Assembly: GCA_024516155.1 (NCBI GenBank)
Contig: JAJJXM010000206.1
Span: forward strand, 1-15,062
From: Pyronema omphalodes
Taxonomy: Eukaryota; Ascomycota; Pezizomycetes; Pezizales; Pyronemataceae
Reading direction: 5' to 3'
Length of the DNA stretch: 15,062 bases
In this document: positions 13,925 through 15,062 of the stretch, piece after piece
How the letters are laid out: every line of letters starts with the position of its first letter
Numbering within the stretch: the stretch's first letter is position 1
Position numbers and translations under genes: made by a program
The notes under the pieces: generated by a model
What the model was told of the DNA's origin: nothing
Seen by the model: the letters and a program-made list of their open reading frames with translations, nothing else
The model's database searches: none

Positions 13925-15062
13925 GGGGGGGTCGATTTTCCGGTGTGGTGTGCGTCGAGGTGCGGTGTGTGTGGCGGTGTACGTGCGCGGTCGGGGGGAA
14001 GAGGTGAACCAGGTAGCCCAGTCTTCAGTGTACTTCTCTCGAGCGCGGCGGCGCAGCCAAGTGAGGGATATCGGTATTCGTCGGCGTGGCGGTACTGTTG
14101 TCGCCTGTCGGGCCAGTTCGTCGGCGGCTTCGTTTCCGGGGACGCTAGTGTGTCCTGGGACCCAGTGGATGGTAATTGAGGTACCGTAAGCGTGAAGGTC
14201 GTGAGCGGTGTTGTGGATGGCCCAGGCGAGCTCCTGGCCGGGGCCTCGACGGAGGTGAGAGGCTCGATGTATCGCGGCCTGGTTGTCGGTAAAAACGTGG
14301 ATGTGTTTGTCGTATAGGTCGTTGCGTCGAATATGTGTCAGGAATGTCCGGAGTCCTTCGTGGATGGCCATAACTTCCGCGTCGAAGACTTCTGTTCTGT
14401 CGCCCATGGGCACTATGGAGTCTACAGGTCGTGGCAGCCCGTGGGGGATGGTGTATCCTGCGCCTGTTATGCCGTGAAGTTGAGATCCGTCCGTGTACAG
14501 TAGGATAGTATCCGATCGTTGGCGAAGGGCGTGGAGGAGGAGGAGGTGGTCGTCGGCAGCGTCAGCCTTCGGGGAGGAGGAGATGTCGATCGTTAATGTA
14601 GGGGCGAGGTCATCGTCGGGGATGTTTTGGGAGGTGTCCTCGATTTCGGCGTTTGGTTGGACCCACGGGGAGAGGGTGCTGATGACGTGCAGGAGGCGGG
14701 ACGGGGCCTTGTCCTGGGACGTGCCACGGGTGGTCGTACTCGGTGTCCGGGTTGATGGAGGCATCCTCGATACTCGGGGCGGGAAACGAGACGGGGCAGC
14801 GTGTGATGATAGGATGTGAAGCGGGTAGAGTGAGGGTGCGCAGGGCGTATTTCCGCTGGCGGTTGTCAAGACGTATTGTGACGGGGGGGAGTGCGGATTC
14901 ATTGTGGAGGGCCAGGATCGGAGTAGAGGTGAAAGCGTTGAGAATCCTGCGGAGGGCGGTGTTCTGTTTGAATTCTGGAGGGTGCGGGCAAGGTCTTTCT
15001 GTTTGGTTCCAACCATATCTCTGCGCCGTAGTCTGCTCTCGACTGGACACACCTGTAGATTA
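13925..15062 (-). pseudogene. LINE-F: ORF2 fragment (RT end and RNase H), near-copy of LINE-B
   Basis: On the minus strand this matches LINE-B from about 6710 to about 7800. Long stretches are identical in bases, with only about a dozen amino-acid differences over the RNase H part (for example TCLTHV/TFLTHI, SQLDG/SQLHG). RNase H motifs YTDGSQL, FDAE, FTDNQ, PGH and AADELAR are all present. It runs off the right edge, so the RT core is outside. Single-base insertions break the frame: several between about 14960 and 15020, and one at about 14715 (AAGCCCC to AAGGCCCC). The final frame ends at 13868 after the match to LINE-B fades around 13960, where LINE-C begins. It lacks the C-terminal zinc motif, lost at the LINE-C boundary. 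Confidence 0.9.

Noticed and set aside
13880..13930. A short CCCTG match between the 5' edge of LINE-C and the sequence after the LINE-D tail as a duplication proving they are one insertion.
   Set aside because: Five bases next to a long C run are too few and too biased to count as evidence.

Overview
The window looks like a nested transposable-element island from a filamentous fungus, probably an ascomycete. The reasons are Tad/I-group non-LTR retrotransposons (ORF1 with zinc knuckles; ORF2 with endonuclease, reverse transcriptase and RNase H) beside a Ty3/Gypsy chromovirus with a C-terminal chromodomain. The organism is an inference from element types; no host gene is visible. I recognised no tRNA, rRNA or CRISPR array by eye. 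The elements are named LINE-1, gypsy, LINE-E, LINE-D, LINE-B, LINE-C and LINE-F.

Layout from left to right. (1) 1-1223, + strand: LINE-1, an ORF1-only non-LTR derivative whose reading frame runs to 930, followed by a 3' UTR with a small hairpin and a TAAA-repeat tail. It ends exactly inside (2) 1222-3858, + strand: the 3' part of a Ty3/Gypsy element (RNase H, integrase, GPY/F module, chromodomain, polypurine tract, 534-bp 3' LTR) with one in-frame TGA. The LTR abuts (3) 3859-4070, - strand: LINE-E, a fragment of the same ORF1 family as LINE-1. (4) 4071-about 4470, - strand: LINE-D, a 3' UTR with hairpin and CAAA-repeat tail, inserted into LINE-E. (5) about 4471-8301, + strand: LINE-B, 5'-truncated, carrying most of the endonuclease, full RT and RNase H domains, and a 24-nt poly(A). 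(6) 8302-about 13920, - strand: LINE-C, the most complete element, with 5' UTR, ORF1, overlapping ORF2 and a truncated RNase H. (7) about 13925-15062, - strand: LINE-F, a near-copy of the LINE-B RT/RNase H region in inverse orientation, running off the window.

The simplest history is that LINE-C and LINE-D are the two ends of one minus-strand element split by LINE-B, that gypsy hit the ORF1 of LINE-E, and that LINE-1 hit the gypsy pol gene. Almost every coding region is broken by single-base frame changes, many at C/G homopolymers, so most copies as assembled are inactive. The LINE-C ORF2 start overlaps the ORF1 stop (ATGCATAA), which suggests termination-reinitiation. LINE-B and LINE-F are so alike that their family moved recently.

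The least ordinary points are the ORF1-only LINE derivative present as two copies, a shared 3' stem-loop followed by different tetranucleotide tails, the similar ACC(C)TGAC target at both of those insertions, and a +1 frame change in the same endonuclease-RT linker of two different LINEs. None of these amounts to a demonstrated new system.
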